DNA from: Bin87 sp964502995 | GTDB lineage: Bacteria; Chloroflexota; Dehalococcoidia; Lucifugimonadales; UBA3495 | DNA: 42,582 nucleotides | Assembly (NCBI GenBank): GCA_964502995.1 | Contig: CAZCZB010000022.1 | Coordinates: 1 to 42,582 of the forward strand | Reading direction: 5' to 3' | Shown here: positions 14,941 to 24,065 of the stretch, piece by piece | Numbering within the stretch: the first letter of the stretch is position 1 | Layout of the letters: every line of letters starts with the position of its first letter | Notes under the pieces: generated by a model | The model's input: the letters and a program-made list of their open reading frames with translations, nothing else | What the model was told of the DNA's origin: nothing | Databases searched by the model: none | Made by a program: the position numbers and the translations under genes

Positions 14941-17235
14941 TTGACCAGCCCGACCTCCAGCACCGCCGGACGACCTGACACGACGTCGCCATTGCACGGT
15001 CCGCAAATCGTTCCTGAATTTGAAGCAGCCCTGACCCGCCTGTGCGCGATTGCCCGGCGCGGTCAGAGCGTGGACAGCGCCCTTTACAATCCTTCCGAAG
15101 AGTGGATTGTGGGGAATATGCCCATATTCCAGGACCTGCCGGCCGATCAACAGTCCCAATTATTGACCGAGGTCAGCGCGCTGGAGTCCGAAGCGGAGGA
15201 AGCCAACGCCGCCGGTCGGGCAGCCACCAAGGTTTGGCCCGAGACCGTGTTCCGACTGGACAACGGCGGGCTCGCCTTTTTCAGCCAGTTGGGCGTCGTG
15301 CGGCGTCCCGACCTGACCCAATACTTCGTTGAGGGATTCACCCGCAACCGCGACGCGCTGGCCTTTTCGGAAGACAACCAGCGACTCTTCACCCAGGTTT
15401 TCCACAAGGTCTGCGACAAGATGGAAGCCTGCTTCGCCAACGGCGATATGATCGTGCAGACTGACCGGCAGATTTGCGACGCTCCCGGTCGGTCTTTTCA
15501 TGCCAGGCAACTGCTTTTCGGAACACGATACATGCAGGCGCCCTACATGTGGCGGCGTCTGACCTTTGAACTGCCGCAAGACCAGTGGCAGGAACCACCC
15601 GACATCCTGGAAGTGTCGGTTCCCCACTGGATGGATGACCTTGACCTGGACGAAGGCCTGAAAACCCAATTGCGGGACGCCGGAATCACCCAGCTCGTGT
15701 TCAAGGCTCCCACGCGGGGACTGTCGCTGCACTTCGGTTTCGATTACGTGGGCGAGCACAAGATGGGCCCCCTGTCCATCGCCATGCACCAGGTCAAACA
15801 GAACAATGGCCTGGCGGTGCAGGCCGCCCTCAGCATGTCTCGCGCGCGCAAGCTGGATGGCACCCTGAGCAACACCGCGCTGGTGACCGTTGGGCCGTCC
15901 CTGCACGGCAAAAGCACCCTCACCATCATGGTTGAGCTGGCCAACAGCGAACTGGCCAGGATCCTTGACTTGCCCCACGACCCCGAAGAAGGGGTCTATC
16001 CCATGAACGACGACATTGTCCTGCTGCAACCCCTGGACGAACCCGTCGCCAGCCGGATTGACGGCAGCAGCGCCCTGATTTCCCACGCCATAGACGGCAC
16101 CGAGAACAACTTCTACGCCGTGCCTTTTGGCCTGACCCGAGAAGATGACCCCATCACCTATGACGTTCTGCGCGGCGCGCCCGGCGTCACCACCGCCGAC
16201 GAGACATTGGAAAACGTGCCAGTCAAGGTGGACAGCCAGGAACCCAACTACCTGGAAAACCCCGTCCGAAACATGCGCATGATCCTGTCGCGTCGGGGTC
16301 TGCTGCGCCGCAAGGAAGCCGACGGGCTGATCTCAAAAATCACCGGTGGCCGCCTGACCGACTCCGTTCACGTGCCCATGGACTCGACCAACCGGGTCTT
16401 CTGGCAGGAGGTGATGCGCCAGAACACGGTGATTCCGCCGCTGCGCCGGCTGAGCCTGGAGCAATACATCAGGGTGCTGATGTACGGCGAAGCCGTGCAG
16501 ATGGGAGCGGCCATTGGAGCCATTGGCCGGCCCTACGTGGAATACTTCTCCGACCCGTTCATCATCGGCCTGGAGGACGAGAACGCCAACCTTCTTTACC
16601 ACGTGTTGCAGCAGTTGGCCTGGGGCGGAATGCCTCAGGAATACTACGCCTTCAACACCGGCGGGGTCGGCGCAGATACCAATGAGGAGGCGTCGGGCTC
16701 GCGCTACGTCAAGATCCCCCGCGAACTCACTATGCTGCTGCAGGAGGCCCTGCTGCGCGACGCCGTCAAGTTCGAATACGACGGCGTGCTTCGCTCCGAG
16801 GTGGCTGTGGCGGTGGTTGACGCGAACGGCAACGAGGTTGTCGATCTACGGGAGAAGTGGCTGCCCGTCAACATATACGGAGAGGCCGATTATTCCGAGA
16901 GGGTGCTCGAGTTGATGCGCCGCCGGTACTACGGACGAGACCAGCAGGACAAGGCCGGAATCCTGCGCTACACCAAGGTCGTCAACACCATCCTGGACGT
17001 TACGGATGTGCCTGCCCCTGCCAACGAGCGCGAACTATCCTGGCTCCTGTCATTCTATTGGTCGCTGGATCAGGCCTACGAAACCCTGGAACAGGCGGCA
17101 GACAACCGTGCCCAGGGAATGCGGCCAGTCTCGTACCAATTGAACGAGCTGCAACGCAAGTACATGCAGTCGGGCCTGTCTGTCTCCGATTCCGGCCGGC
17201 AGCGTCTCGCAGACCTGGGCCTGCGAGCGGAATAA
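14941..17235 (+). CDS. Divergent PEP carboxykinase-superfamily protein
   Basis: A 764-residue protein. The middle shows a PEPCK-like nucleotide site. VGPSLHGKSTLTIM (about residues 317-330) matches the kinase-1a loop of GTP-type enzymes (PSACGKTNLAMM), and MNDDIVLLQ (about 354-362) matches kinase-2 (GDDIAWM). ENNFYAVPFGLTREDDP resembles ENGFFGVAPGTSxxTNP, and TLENVPVKVD followed by NPVRNMRM resembles the ATP-type ENV...NTR region. The P-loop cysteine of GTP enzymes is His here. The first 280 and last 230 residues are unrecognised, and length exceeds the usual 530-620. Start: TTG with GGGAG 8 nt upstream, preferred over a TTG 14 codons earlier lacking a ribosome site. Malate synthase follows, so a role in C3/C4 carbon flow is plausible but unproven. 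Confidence 0.6.
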   Translation: MTSPTSSTAGRPDTTSPLHGPQIVPEFEAALTRLCAIARRGQSVDSALYNPSEEWIVGNMPIFQDLPADQQSQLLTEVSALESEAEEANAAGRAATKVWPETVFRLDNGGLAFFSQLGVVRRPDLTQYFVEGFTRNRDALAFSEDNQRLFTQVFHKVCDKMEACFANGDMIVQTDRQICDAPGRSFHARQLLFGTRYMQAPYMWRRLTFELPQDQWQEPPDILEVSVPHWMDDLDLDEGLKTQLRDAGITQLVFKAPTRGLSLHFGFDYVGEHKMGPLSIAMHQVKQNNGLAVQAALSMSRARKLDGTLSNTALVTVGPSLHGKSTLTIMVELANSELARILDLPHDPEEGVYPMNDDIVLLQPLDEPVASRIDGSSALISHAIDGTENNFYAVPFGLTREDDPITYDVLRGAPGVTTADETLENVPVKVDSQEPNYLENPVRNMRMILSRRGLLRRKEADGLISKITGGRLTDSVHVPMDSTNRVFWQEVMRQNTVIPPLRRLSLEQYIRVLMYGEAVQMGAAIGAIGRPYVEYFSDPFIIGLEDENANLLYHVLQQLAWGGMPQEYYAFNTGGVGADTNEEASGSRYVKIPRELTMLLQEALLRDAVKFEYDGVLRSEVAVAVVDANGNEVVDLREKWLPVNIYGEADYSERVLELMRRRYYGRDQQDKAGILRYTKVVNTILDVTDVPAPANERELSWLLSFYWSLDQAYETLEQAADNRAQGMRPVSYQLNELQRKYMQSGLSVSDSGRQRLADLGLRAE

Positions 17236-17340
17236 CGCGGGTCGCCGGCGGGATTGGCGGGTTCCGTCCGCCATGTCGGCGAAACGCACACATACTCACA
17301 AAAATCCATCATACTCATCCCCACCGATCAGGACGCGAAC

Positions 17341-18918
17341 ATGGCAGACAACAACGTTCAGATTCTCGGACCGGTTCCGGCTCAATATGCGGAGGTGGTC
17401 ACGCCGGACGCTTTGGAATTCGTCGCCGAACTGCACCGCAATTTTGAAACGTCCCGGCGTCGCTTGATGCAGGCGCGGACCCGTCGCCAGGCGGAAATCG
17501 ACGCGGGAGCGACGCCGGACTTCCTGACCGAAACCCGCGCCGTCCGCGAGGGCGACTGGAGGGTTCAACCCGCGCCGTCGGACCTGACCAACCGTCGCGT
17601 AGAGATCACCGGCCCGTCGTCGAATCGCCGCATGGTTATCAACGCCCTCAATTGCGGGGCGCAGGTGTACATGACCGACTTCGAGGACGCTCACTCGCCG
17701 GCGTGGCTGCCGACTCTCGACGGGCAACTGAACGTCAGGGACGCCTACCGCCGCACCATCAGCGATGAAGCCGCAGACGGCCGGCAGTACAGCCTCAACG
17801 ATGAAACCGCGACGCTCTGCGTCCGTCCCCGCGGCCTGCACCTCATGGAGCGTCACGTGCTGGTTGACGGCGAACCCGTGGCCGGCAGTTTCTTCGACTT
17901 TGGCCTGAGCATCTTCCACAACAGCGTCGCACAGCAATCCCACGGCACTGGGCCTTACTACTACCTGCCCAAGCTCCAGTCCTATCTGGAAGCGCGCTTG
18001 TGGAACGACGTGTTCAACTACGCGGAAGATCGCCTGAACATCGCCCGCGGAACCATCAGCCCCACCGTACTGATCGAGCACATCCTGGCCGCCTTTGAAA
18101 TGGAGGAGATTCTCTACGAATTCCGCGAACGGCCCGCCGGCTTGAATCTGGGTCGCTGGGACTACATCTTCAGCGTCATCAAGGTGTTCAACGACCGTTC
18201 GGACATGGTTTTCCCCGATCGCGCGCAGGTCACCATGGCCACCCACTTCCTGACCTCCGCCGCCCATCTGCTGGTCAATACGTGCCACCGGCGAGGGGCG
18301 CACGCCCTGGGCGGAATGTCGGCGTTCATTCCGCGCCGCGACGACGAAGCCGCCAACGAGGCCGCATTCGCGCAGGTCCGGTCCGACAAGCAGCGAGAGG
18401 CCGACCAGGGATTCGACGGCGCGTGGGTCGCTCATCCCGGCCTGGTTCCGCCGGTGCTGGACGTTTTCCAGTCATCATTCTCCACCGACAACCAACTGTC
18501 GGTGATACCGGAAATCCGTATCGCCCCTGATGACCTGCTGGCTGTGCCGGAAGGCCAGATCACCGAGGCCGGCCTGCGCAACAACGTGAGCGTCGCCCTG
18601 CAATACATCGACGCGTGGACGCGAGGCAACGGGGCGGTTGCCATCTACGGCCTGATGGAGGACGCCGCCACCGCGGAGATCTCGCGGTCCCAACTGTGGC
18701 AATGGTTGCGGCACGGCGCGTCCCTGGACGACGGGCGTCCCATCACCGCCGAGTTGTACCGGCAGGTTCGCGCCGAGGAAGCGGCCTCCCTGGTGGGCCA
18801 GCGCGGTCAGGACAACGCCGGCGCGCTGGACAAGGCCGTGGAGTTGCTGGACGAAATCGTCCTCGCCGAGGACTTTGTTGAATTTCTCACCCTCCCCGGG
18901 TACCGCTATCTGGACTAG
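17341..18918 (+). CDS. aceB: Malate synthase
   Basis: A 525-residue malate synthase A type enzyme condensing glyoxylate with acetyl-CoA to malate. Diagnostic segments: YMTDFEDAHSPAW (substrate and magnesium region), VRPRGLHLMERHV, YYYLPKLQSYLEARLWNDVF (family signature), TVLIEHILAAFEMEEILYE (acidic metal-binding stretch) and GRWDYIFSVIK. The ATG at 17341 gives the family's usual N-terminus; an in-frame upstream extension of 29 codons lacks a ribosome site. The gene lies 105 bp after the PEPCK-like gene. Isocitrate lyase is not in the window, so glyoxylate could come from the classical shunt elsewhere or from another source such as glycolate or purine breakdown. Confidence 0.95.
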   Translation: MADNNVQILGPVPAQYAEVVTPDALEFVAELHRNFETSRRRLMQARTRRQAEIDAGATPDFLTETRAVREGDWRVQPAPSDLTNRRVEITGPSSNRRMVINALNCGAQVYMTDFEDAHSPAWLPTLDGQLNVRDAYRRTISDEAADGRQYSLNDETATLCVRPRGLHLMERHVLVDGEPVAGSFFDFGLSIFHNSVAQQSHGTGPYYYLPKLQSYLEARLWNDVFNYAEDRLNIARGTISPTVLIEHILAAFEMEEILYEFRERPAGLNLGRWDYIFSVIKVFNDRSDMVFPDRAQVTMATHFLTSAAHLLVNTCHRRGAHALGGMSAFIPRRDDEAANEAAFAQVRSDKQREADQGFDGAWVAHPGLVPPVLDVFQSSFSTDNQLSVIPEIRIAPDDLLAVPEGQITEAGLRNNVSVALQYIDAWTRGNGAVAIYGLMEDAATAEISRSQLWQWLRHGASLDDGRPITAELYRQVRAEEAASLVGQRGQDNAGALDKAVELLDEIVLAEDFVEFLTLPGYRYLD

Positions 18919-18935
18919 CGGAAGGGAAGGTCGCC

Positions 18936-19640
18936 ATGGCTACAATAGCCAGCGCCGGAAACAGTATTGCGGATGCAGGCTCGGCTGAGCTCGAACTTGG
19001 TCTGACGCATCCCGTGTCCATCAACATAAGCCCCATCATCGAATCGATGGCCGGCAAGTTGACCGACGACGAGATTGACCAGTGGTTTGTCGACATGGAA
19101 TCGACGAACGAAGGACGGGGGTTCTACCTCGAACTCACCGGGGAAGGGGAGTTGATTTTCAACAGTATGGTCAACATGGACGCCGCTTTTGCCGAGGCCG
19201 AATCGATCACGGATCTGACAATTTGGGCAAGAGACCATGGAGGCCGCGTCCCCAGCTCTCGTGGCATAGTCCGGCTGCCGGACGGATCGAGAGTGGAACC
19301 GGACATGGCGTGGCTTTCGCCAGAGCAGTTGGCAATACTGATGCCGATAACGCCTCGCAGGGCCATCACCATTTGCCCCGTTTTCGTTGCCGAGATAATG
19401 TCCGGCACGGACCGCATGCCTTTGTTACAGCGCAAGATGGAACGATACATTGCCAACGGAGCGCAGCTTGGCTGGCTGATCGACCCCATGGCACGCCAGG
19501 TTCACATCTACCGCCCCGAAACCGACGTCGAGATACTGCACGACCCGGAGTCGGTCAGCGGGGAGCCCGTGCTGCCAGGTTTCGTATTCCAGGTTAGAGA
19601 ACGTATTTTTGCGCTCCACGACAGCGGCGAAGCGTCGTAA
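18936..19640 (+). CDS. Uma2-family (DUF820) restriction-endonuclease-fold protein
   Basis: A 234-residue protein of the Uma2 family, which has the PD-(D/E)xK nuclease fold and is abundant in Cyanobacteria and Chloroflexota with no settled function. Seen: LTDDEIDQWF early in the domain, then RVEPDMAWLSPEQ (the metal-site Asp), VFVAEIMSGTDR (Glu of the E-x-K strand, with Met where Val/Ser is usual), KMERYIANGAQLGWLIDP, and a C-terminal VYRPE-like strand. Purine-rich GGAAGGGAAGG precedes the ATG. It is 17 bp after malate synthase and 40 bp before a 5'-3' exonuclease gene. Confidence 0.85.
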   Translation: MATIASAGNSIADAGSAELELGLTHPVSINISPIIESMAGKLTDDEIDQWFVDMESTNEGRGFYLELTGEGELIFNSMVNMDAAFAEAESITDLTIWARDHGGRVPSSRGIVRLPDGSRVEPDMAWLSPEQLAILMPITPRRAITICPVFVAEIMSGTDRMPLLQRKMERYIANGAQLGWLIDPMARQVHIYRPETDVEILHDPESVSGEPVLPGFVFQVRERIFALHDSGEAS

Positions 19641-19680
19641 CTCCGGCGGATGCCGGACTGCGGAAAGCGACCCTGGCAAT

Positions 19681-20565
19681 ATGAAGATACACCTCGTTGA
19701 CGGCACCTACGAGTTATTCCGCGCCCACTACTCTCCGCGCCCCGGTCGCACCGCGCCGGACGGCACCGACGTCAAGGCCACCCACGGGATCGCCCAAACG
19801 CTCATAGCATTGCTGAACCAGCCGGACGTGACCCATGTCGGCGTGGCGTTCGACACCGTGATCCGCTCCTTCCGCAACGAATTGTTCGACGGGTACAAGA
19901 CCGGCGACGGCGTTGAGCCGGACCTGCTGGCGCAGTTTCCCCTGGCCGAGCGAATCACCGCCGCGTTGGGACTGACCGTGTGGCCCATGCGCGATTTTGA
20001 GGCCGACGACGCCATCGCCACCGCTGCCGTTAGGTTCTCCGATGCGCCGGATGTGGAACAGGTACTGATCTGTTCGCCGGACAAGGACATGGCGCAGGTG
20101 GTGACCGGCGACCGCGTGGTAATGCTGGACCGCCGCAAGGGAGAAATCTCCGGAGCGGCCGGAGTCGTGGAAAAGTTCGGCGTGCCGCCATCGGCCATTC
20201 CGGATTACCTGGCGTTGGTTGGAGACTCTGCCGACGGCATCCCTGGCATCCCGCGCTGGGGGGCGCGATCAACCGCAACCATCCTCACGCGCTACGGCAG
20301 CATCGACAACATCCCGGATAACGCCGCTGACTGGGACGTTAAAGTCCGAGGCGCCGGCAACCTTGCCGACGCCCTGAGGAATCAACGAGCCGACGCGTCT
20401 TTGTACCGGACCCTGGCCACCCTGCGCCTGGACGTGCCCCTGCCCGAGACTGCGCCCGACCAACTGTGCTGGCAGGGTGTCCGGCAAGCGGAACTGGAAG
20501 AAATCTGCCAGGAACTGGGCCTGGAGTCTCTCCTCAGCCGCCTGCCGGCGACGACGTCCGGCTGA
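19681..20565 (+). CDS. Stand-alone 5'-3' exonuclease (DNA polymerase I N-domain type)
   Basis: A 294-residue FEN/5'-3' exonuclease domain without a polymerase. It would act on 5' flaps or RNA primers. Metal-binding segments are present: HLVDGTYELFRAHY near the N-terminus, VAFDTVIRSFRNELFDGYK, FEADDAIATAA, and SPDKDMAQVV. The helix-hairpin-helix region LVGDSADGIPGIPRWG follows, where the family usually has GDSSDNIPGVPGIG. The ATG at 19681 starts exactly at the domain and is preferred over an upstream in-frame codon inside the Uma2 gene. It converges on the TPR gene with 4 bp between stops. Confidence 0.88.
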   Translation: MKIHLVDGTYELFRAHYSPRPGRTAPDGTDVKATHGIAQTLIALLNQPDVTHVGVAFDTVIRSFRNELFDGYKTGDGVEPDLLAQFPLAERITAALGLTVWPMRDFEADDAIATAAVRFSDAPDVEQVLICSPDKDMAQVVTGDRVVMLDRRKGEISGAAGVVEKFGVPPSAIPDYLALVGDSADGIPGIPRWGARSTATILTRYGSIDNIPDNAADWDVKVRGAGNLADALRNQRADASLYRTLATLRLDVPLPETAPDQLCWQGVRQAELEEICQELGLESLLSRLPATTSG

Positions 20566-20569
20566 ACCG

Positions 20570-22015
20570 TTAGCCGCAGTCCACTGACGACGCCAGGCGC
20601 TGCAACTCGGCCGCGCTTTCGTCCGCCGTGGGAGCCCAGGCGGCCCGCGCCTGCACCAGCAATTGCCGCGACGCTTCCGCGTTGCCGTTCACCGCTTCCG
20701 CCTCCAGTCGGCCCATCCAGTAGGTATCGCGCACCGACGAGCGGCGCGACAGTCGCTCGTCCAGCATCGCCTTGGCGTCATCGTAGCGACCGGCGCGGAT
20801 GTAGGTTTCCAGCAGGGTGTCTTCGAACACCTCGCGCTGGGCGTGGCTTCCGCCGATGCGCGCCAGCACGGGATACGTCGGCCCCATCAGGTCAGCGGCC
20901 TGGTCGTAATCGCCGGCGACGAACGCGGCCGCGCCCAACGCGATGGGCAGGGTCATCTCGCGAGAAAGGTCGTCGCCATCGATTCCCTGGCTGGTGAGGC
21001 GATCCACCAGACGCTGGGTGGCCTCTGCATCGCCGGCGCCCGCGAAAGCCAGCGCGGCGTGGCAGTCGCGGAAGGCTGCGCCGGGGCCGTCCGCCGCAGG
21101 CAGGGCCATGTCCCGCACCTCGTCCCACGGCTTGCCCGGCGCCTCGCCGGAGTAAATCTGCAACCGCCACATCAGCGACGCCGCGTCCTGCAGGTTTGCC
21201 AGGTTGCGGGCCTGCACGCCCGGCCGGATGTGGGTCTCGTACAGGTCAAGCGCCTGATTGTACCGGCCCTGGGCCAACTCAAAGAGCGCGAGGTGCCAGG
21301 AAAGGTGGGTGTTGTACGCTGCGCGGCGGTCGAATCCGTCCAGCCAGTCTCCCAGCCACACTCCGCCGTTGGCCGCGTCGCCCTGCTCAAAATACGAATG
21401 GGTAACGGAGTGGGCGGCCACCGCGTTTTGGGAATAGCCTTCCAACGACCGAAGGGCCAGATCCATGGCCTTCTCCGGTTGATTGGTTTCGTGGTGGGCG
21501 AAGGCATACTGCCCCAGGAACGCCCAGTCGTCGCCGTTGGCCGGCGCGACCTTGCGCATCAATGCCATCAGGTGGTTCGGGAAGTCCGGAACGCCCGCGC
21601 CGAAACACCCCAGCATATAGAGCCGCTGCGCAACCCGCATCGCCAGGGTATCCGTGGGGAAGTCAACCAGGTGCTCGTGGATGAGGCTGATAGCTTCCCG
21701 GCCCTTGCCGTGGGTGAAGCAGTGGACGATCTGCGCGATCTGACGCTCCTCCTGGGAGTTTCCTGCGGAGAGTTCCACCGCGCGAGTGGCCGCCTCGCGC
21801 GCCGCCGGGACGTTGGTCTGGAGATGCAGCACGTAGGCCAGCGCGACGTGGGCCATGGCGAAGCCATCATCCGCTTCGATGGCCGCTCTCAACTTCGGTT
21901 CCGGCCCGTAGTTTTGCGACAACACCAGATCGAGACCTTCCTGATACAGGTCGGCCGCGGCCGGCGAATTGGTGGTTACCGTCAGCCCGTTACGGCTCTT
22001 CAACATGGCGCACAT
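20570..22015 (-). CDS. Tetratricopeptide-repeat protein (TTC38-like)
   Basis: A 481-residue soluble helical protein made largely of TPR-like helical pairs, with the pattern of the TPR-38 family (LYQEGLDLVLSQNYGPEPKLRAAIEADDGFAMAHVALA near the N-terminus, and HPEL-type helices around SVTHSYFEQGD). Members are found in bacteria and animals, and their function is not established. Start choice: ATG at 22015 with AGAGGA 6 nt upstream; an upstream in-frame ATG lacks a ribosome site. It is divergent from etfB with a 188-bp shared control region. Confidence 0.82.
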   Translation of the reverse strand: MCAMLKSRNGLTVTTNSPAAADLYQEGLDLVLSQNYGPEPKLRAAIEADDGFAMAHVALAYVLHLQTNVPAAREAATRAVELSAGNSQEERQIAQIVHCFTHGKGREAISLIHEHLVDFPTDTLAMRVAQRLYMLGCFGAGVPDFPNHLMALMRKVAPANGDDWAFLGQYAFAHHETNQPEKAMDLALRSLEGYSQNAVAAHSVTHSYFEQGDAANGGVWLGDWLDGFDRRAAYNTHLSWHLALFELAQGRYNQALDLYETHIRPGVQARNLANLQDAASLMWRLQIYSGEAPGKPWDEVRDMALPAADGPGAAFRDCHAALAFAGAGDAEATQRLVDRLTSQGIDGDDLSREMTLPIALGAAAFVAGDYDQAADLMGPTYPVLARIGGSHAQREVFEDTLLETYIRAGRYDDAKAMLDERLSRRSSVRDTYWMGRLEAEAVNGNAEASRQLLVQARAAWAPTADESAAELQRLASSVDCG

Positions 22016-22130
22016 GGAATCCTCTCTGCCTGTTTGATTGAGATGGCCGAAAGATACCACAGGATTGAATAAGTGTCATTCACACAATTGATGGGAACCG
22101 CTACCGGAACGCGCCAAAATACCGTTCAGT

Positions 22131-22159
22131 TTGACACTGTCACGGGCTGGTGATAACTT
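22131..22159 (+). promoter_or_regulatory. etfBA promoter with dyad over the -35
   Basis: Perfect -35 TTGACA (22131-22136), then a 17-bp spacer and TAACTT (22154-22159); an alternative -10, GATAAC, is offset two bases. The -35 is embedded in the perfect dyad TGACA-C-TGTCA (22132-22142). The segment TTGACACTGTCACGG matches the maoC operon promoter at 13 of 15 positions. Confidence 0.6.
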
Positions 22160-22203
22160 TCACATTGTCCATTTTTAGTTCACCCATTGGGAGTAGATTG
22201 CCC

Positions 22204-23004
22204 ATGCCTGTCAACATCTGCGTGTTGGCGAAACAGGTCGTAGACCCTGAAATGCCAGCCGCTGCCTTCCGGATCGACCCCGACGCCCGCGAGGTCGTTC
22301 CTCCGCCCAACATCCCTCCCGTCGTGAATGGCTTTGACGAAAACGCGGTCGAGGCCGCCCTGCAGATCAAGGACGAGCAGGGCGCCAACATCACCGTGAT
22401 CTCGTCGGGCACCGCCTTCGCTCTGGACGTGATGAAAAAGCCCCTCTCGATGGGCGCCGACGAGTTGGTTCTCCTGCAGGACGACAACTTCGCCAACTCC
22501 GTCGATTCCTTCTTCACCGTCCAACTGCTCACCGCCGCCATCAACAAATTGGGCGGTTTTGATTTGATCATCTGCGGACGCCAGGCTTCCGACTGGGACA
22601 ACGCGCAGGTGCCCCTCGGCGTCGCGGAAACGCTGGGCATGGCCTGCATCACCCTCGGCAAGAAGGTCGACGTGCAGGACGGCAAGGTAGTCGTCGAACG
22701 CCTGGCACCCGACGGCTACGAAGTCGTCGAAGCCGATATGCCCGCGCTGGTTACCGTCAGCAACGAACTGGGGCAGCCTCGCTACCCGACGCTGCGCGGA
22801 ATCATGGCGGCCACCCGCAAGCGACCCACCGTCTGGACCACCGGCGATCTCGACCTTGACGAAGGTCAGCTCGAACCGCGGGTGACCCTGCACGACCTGT
22901 TCATCCCGCAACGGGAGCAGGTCTGCGAAATCATCGACGGCGACGACGACGCGGACGCCGCCCGCAAACTGGCCCTGAAACTCCGCGAAGATCGCTTTAT
23001 CTGA
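22204..23004 (+). CDS. etfB: Electron transfer flavoprotein, beta subunit
   Basis: A 266-residue EtfB, the AMP-binding partner of EtfA. Together they carry electrons from acyl-CoA dehydrogenases and similar enzymes to the quinone pool. Family features: VNICVLAKQVVDPE at the N-terminus, PPVVNGFDENAVEAAL, LIICGRQASDWDNAQVP (AMP-site region), and MPALVTVSNELGQPRYPTLRGIMAA, which contains the EtfB signature. The ATG at 22204 fits the family N-terminus and has a GGGAG 9 nt upstream. etfA follows after 49 bp. Confidence 0.95.
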   Translation: MPVNICVLAKQVVDPEMPAAAFRIDPDAREVVPPPNIPPVVNGFDENAVEAALQIKDEQGANITVISSGTAFALDVMKKPLSMGADELVLLQDDNFANSVDSFFTVQLLTAAINKLGGFDLIICGRQASDWDNAQVPLGVAETLGMACITLGKKVDVQDGKVVVERLAPDGYEVVEADMPALVTVSNELGQPRYPTLRGIMAATRKRPTVWTTGDLDLDEGQLEPRVTLHDLFIPQREQVCEIIDGDDDADAARKLALKLREDRFI

Positions 23005-23053
23005 TCACTACCCTGAAAATCACTGCCCTGAAAACGCCTACGGAGACTGCATA

Positions 23054-24052
23054 ATGGCAGACGCTACCGGAATCCTTGTTTTTGGCGACGCCCCGCAGGG
23101 CGAAATCGCCTCCACCGCCCAGGAACTGCTGGCCGCCGGCCGGACGCTGGCCGACACGCTGGGACAGGAACTGTCCATCGGGCTGATCGGCGCCGATTTG
23201 GGCGCCGCCACCGAACAGGCCATCGCACACGGCGCGGACAAGGCATACGCCGTTACCAACCCGTCCCTGGCCGATTATCATCCCGACCTCTTCCTGGCCG
23301 CGATGCAGACGCTGGCCAGCGAGGCCAACCCAAGCATCATACTCATCGCCCGCAACAACGAGGGGCGGGAACTGGCGCCCCGCCTGGCCTTCCGCCTGGG
23401 CGTCGGTCTGGCGCAGGACTGTCTGGAAGTGTCCGCCGATGCCAGCACTGGCCGACTGCTGGCCAACCGTCCCGTGTACGGCGGCAGCGCCGTGGCCGTG
23501 GTTAGTTGCACGCAGACCCCGCAGATCGCCGCCATCCGTCCCAAGACATACGAGCCCCTGGACGCCGACGCCGGCCGCAGCGGGCAGGTGATCGCCTTCC
23601 CGGTGGACATCGACGCTTCCGCCGCGAAAACGCGCGTGGTCGATGTGGTCAAGGAAGAGGCTGAGGGCATCAAGCTGGAAGACGCCCGCATCGTCGTGTC
23701 GGGCGGTCGCGGCCTGGGCGGCCCAGAGCCATTCTCCCAACTGGAGGAACTGGCCGGCCTGCTGGGCGGAGCCGTGGGTGCATCCCGCGCTGCGGTGGAC
23801 TCCGGCTGGGTTCCCGCGAACTACCAGGTGGGACTGACCGGCAAGACGATCACGCCCGACCTGTACATCACGGTGGCAATCTCGGGCGCCAGCCAGCACA
23901 TGGCGGGCTGCAGCGGGTCCAAGGCCATCGTCGCCATCAACAAGGACGGCGACGCCAACATCTTCAAGGATGCCCGTTACGGGGTAATCGGCGACTGGGA
24001 AAAGGTCATCCCCGCGTTGATGGAAACGGTGCGGGAACTTACGCAATCGTAA
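23054..24052 (+). CDS. etfA: Electron transfer flavoprotein, alpha subunit
   Basis: A 332-residue EtfA carrying the FAD. The C-terminal FAD domain is clear: SGGRGLGGPEPFSQLEELA, then GLTGKTITPDLYITVAISGA, SQHMAGC, and AIVAINKD leading to DARYGVIGDW. The N-terminal domain has IALARN-like and GRLLANRPVYGGSAVAVV segments typical of the family. It is encoded after etfB with a ribosome site (ACGGAG) in the gap, and before a DUF1330 gene. Functionally it fits the acyl-CoA oxidation genes at 7249-9120. Confidence 0.95.
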   Translation: MADATGILVFGDAPQGEIASTAQELLAAGRTLADTLGQELSIGLIGADLGAATEQAIAHGADKAYAVTNPSLADYHPDLFLAAMQTLASEANPSIILIARNNEGRELAPRLAFRLGVGLAQDCLEVSADASTGRLLANRPVYGGSAVAVVSCTQTPQIAAIRPKTYEPLDADAGRSGQVIAFPVDIDASAAKTRVVDVVKEEAEGIKLEDARIVVSGGRGLGGPEPFSQLEELAGLLGGAVGASRAAVDSGWVPANYQVGLTGKTITPDLYITVAISGASQHMAGCSGSKAIVAINKDGDANIFKDARYGVIGDWEKVIPALMETVRELTQS

Positions 24053-24065
24053 TCCGGAGGTTTTC

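Noticed and set aside
9214..20565. Accessory or defence island based on NurA, Uma2 and an exonuclease
   Set aside because: These genes are interleaved with housekeeping genes, base composition does not change, and no integrase, att site or phage gene is seen.
20663..22072. Long open frame on the plus strand opposite the TPR gene
   Set aside because: It is a shadow of the high-GC TPR gene, has no family similarity, and the minus-strand product is a convincing TPR protein. The same applies to the long frames opposite selB (12786-13907), DUF58 (28295-29815) and purA (323-1096).
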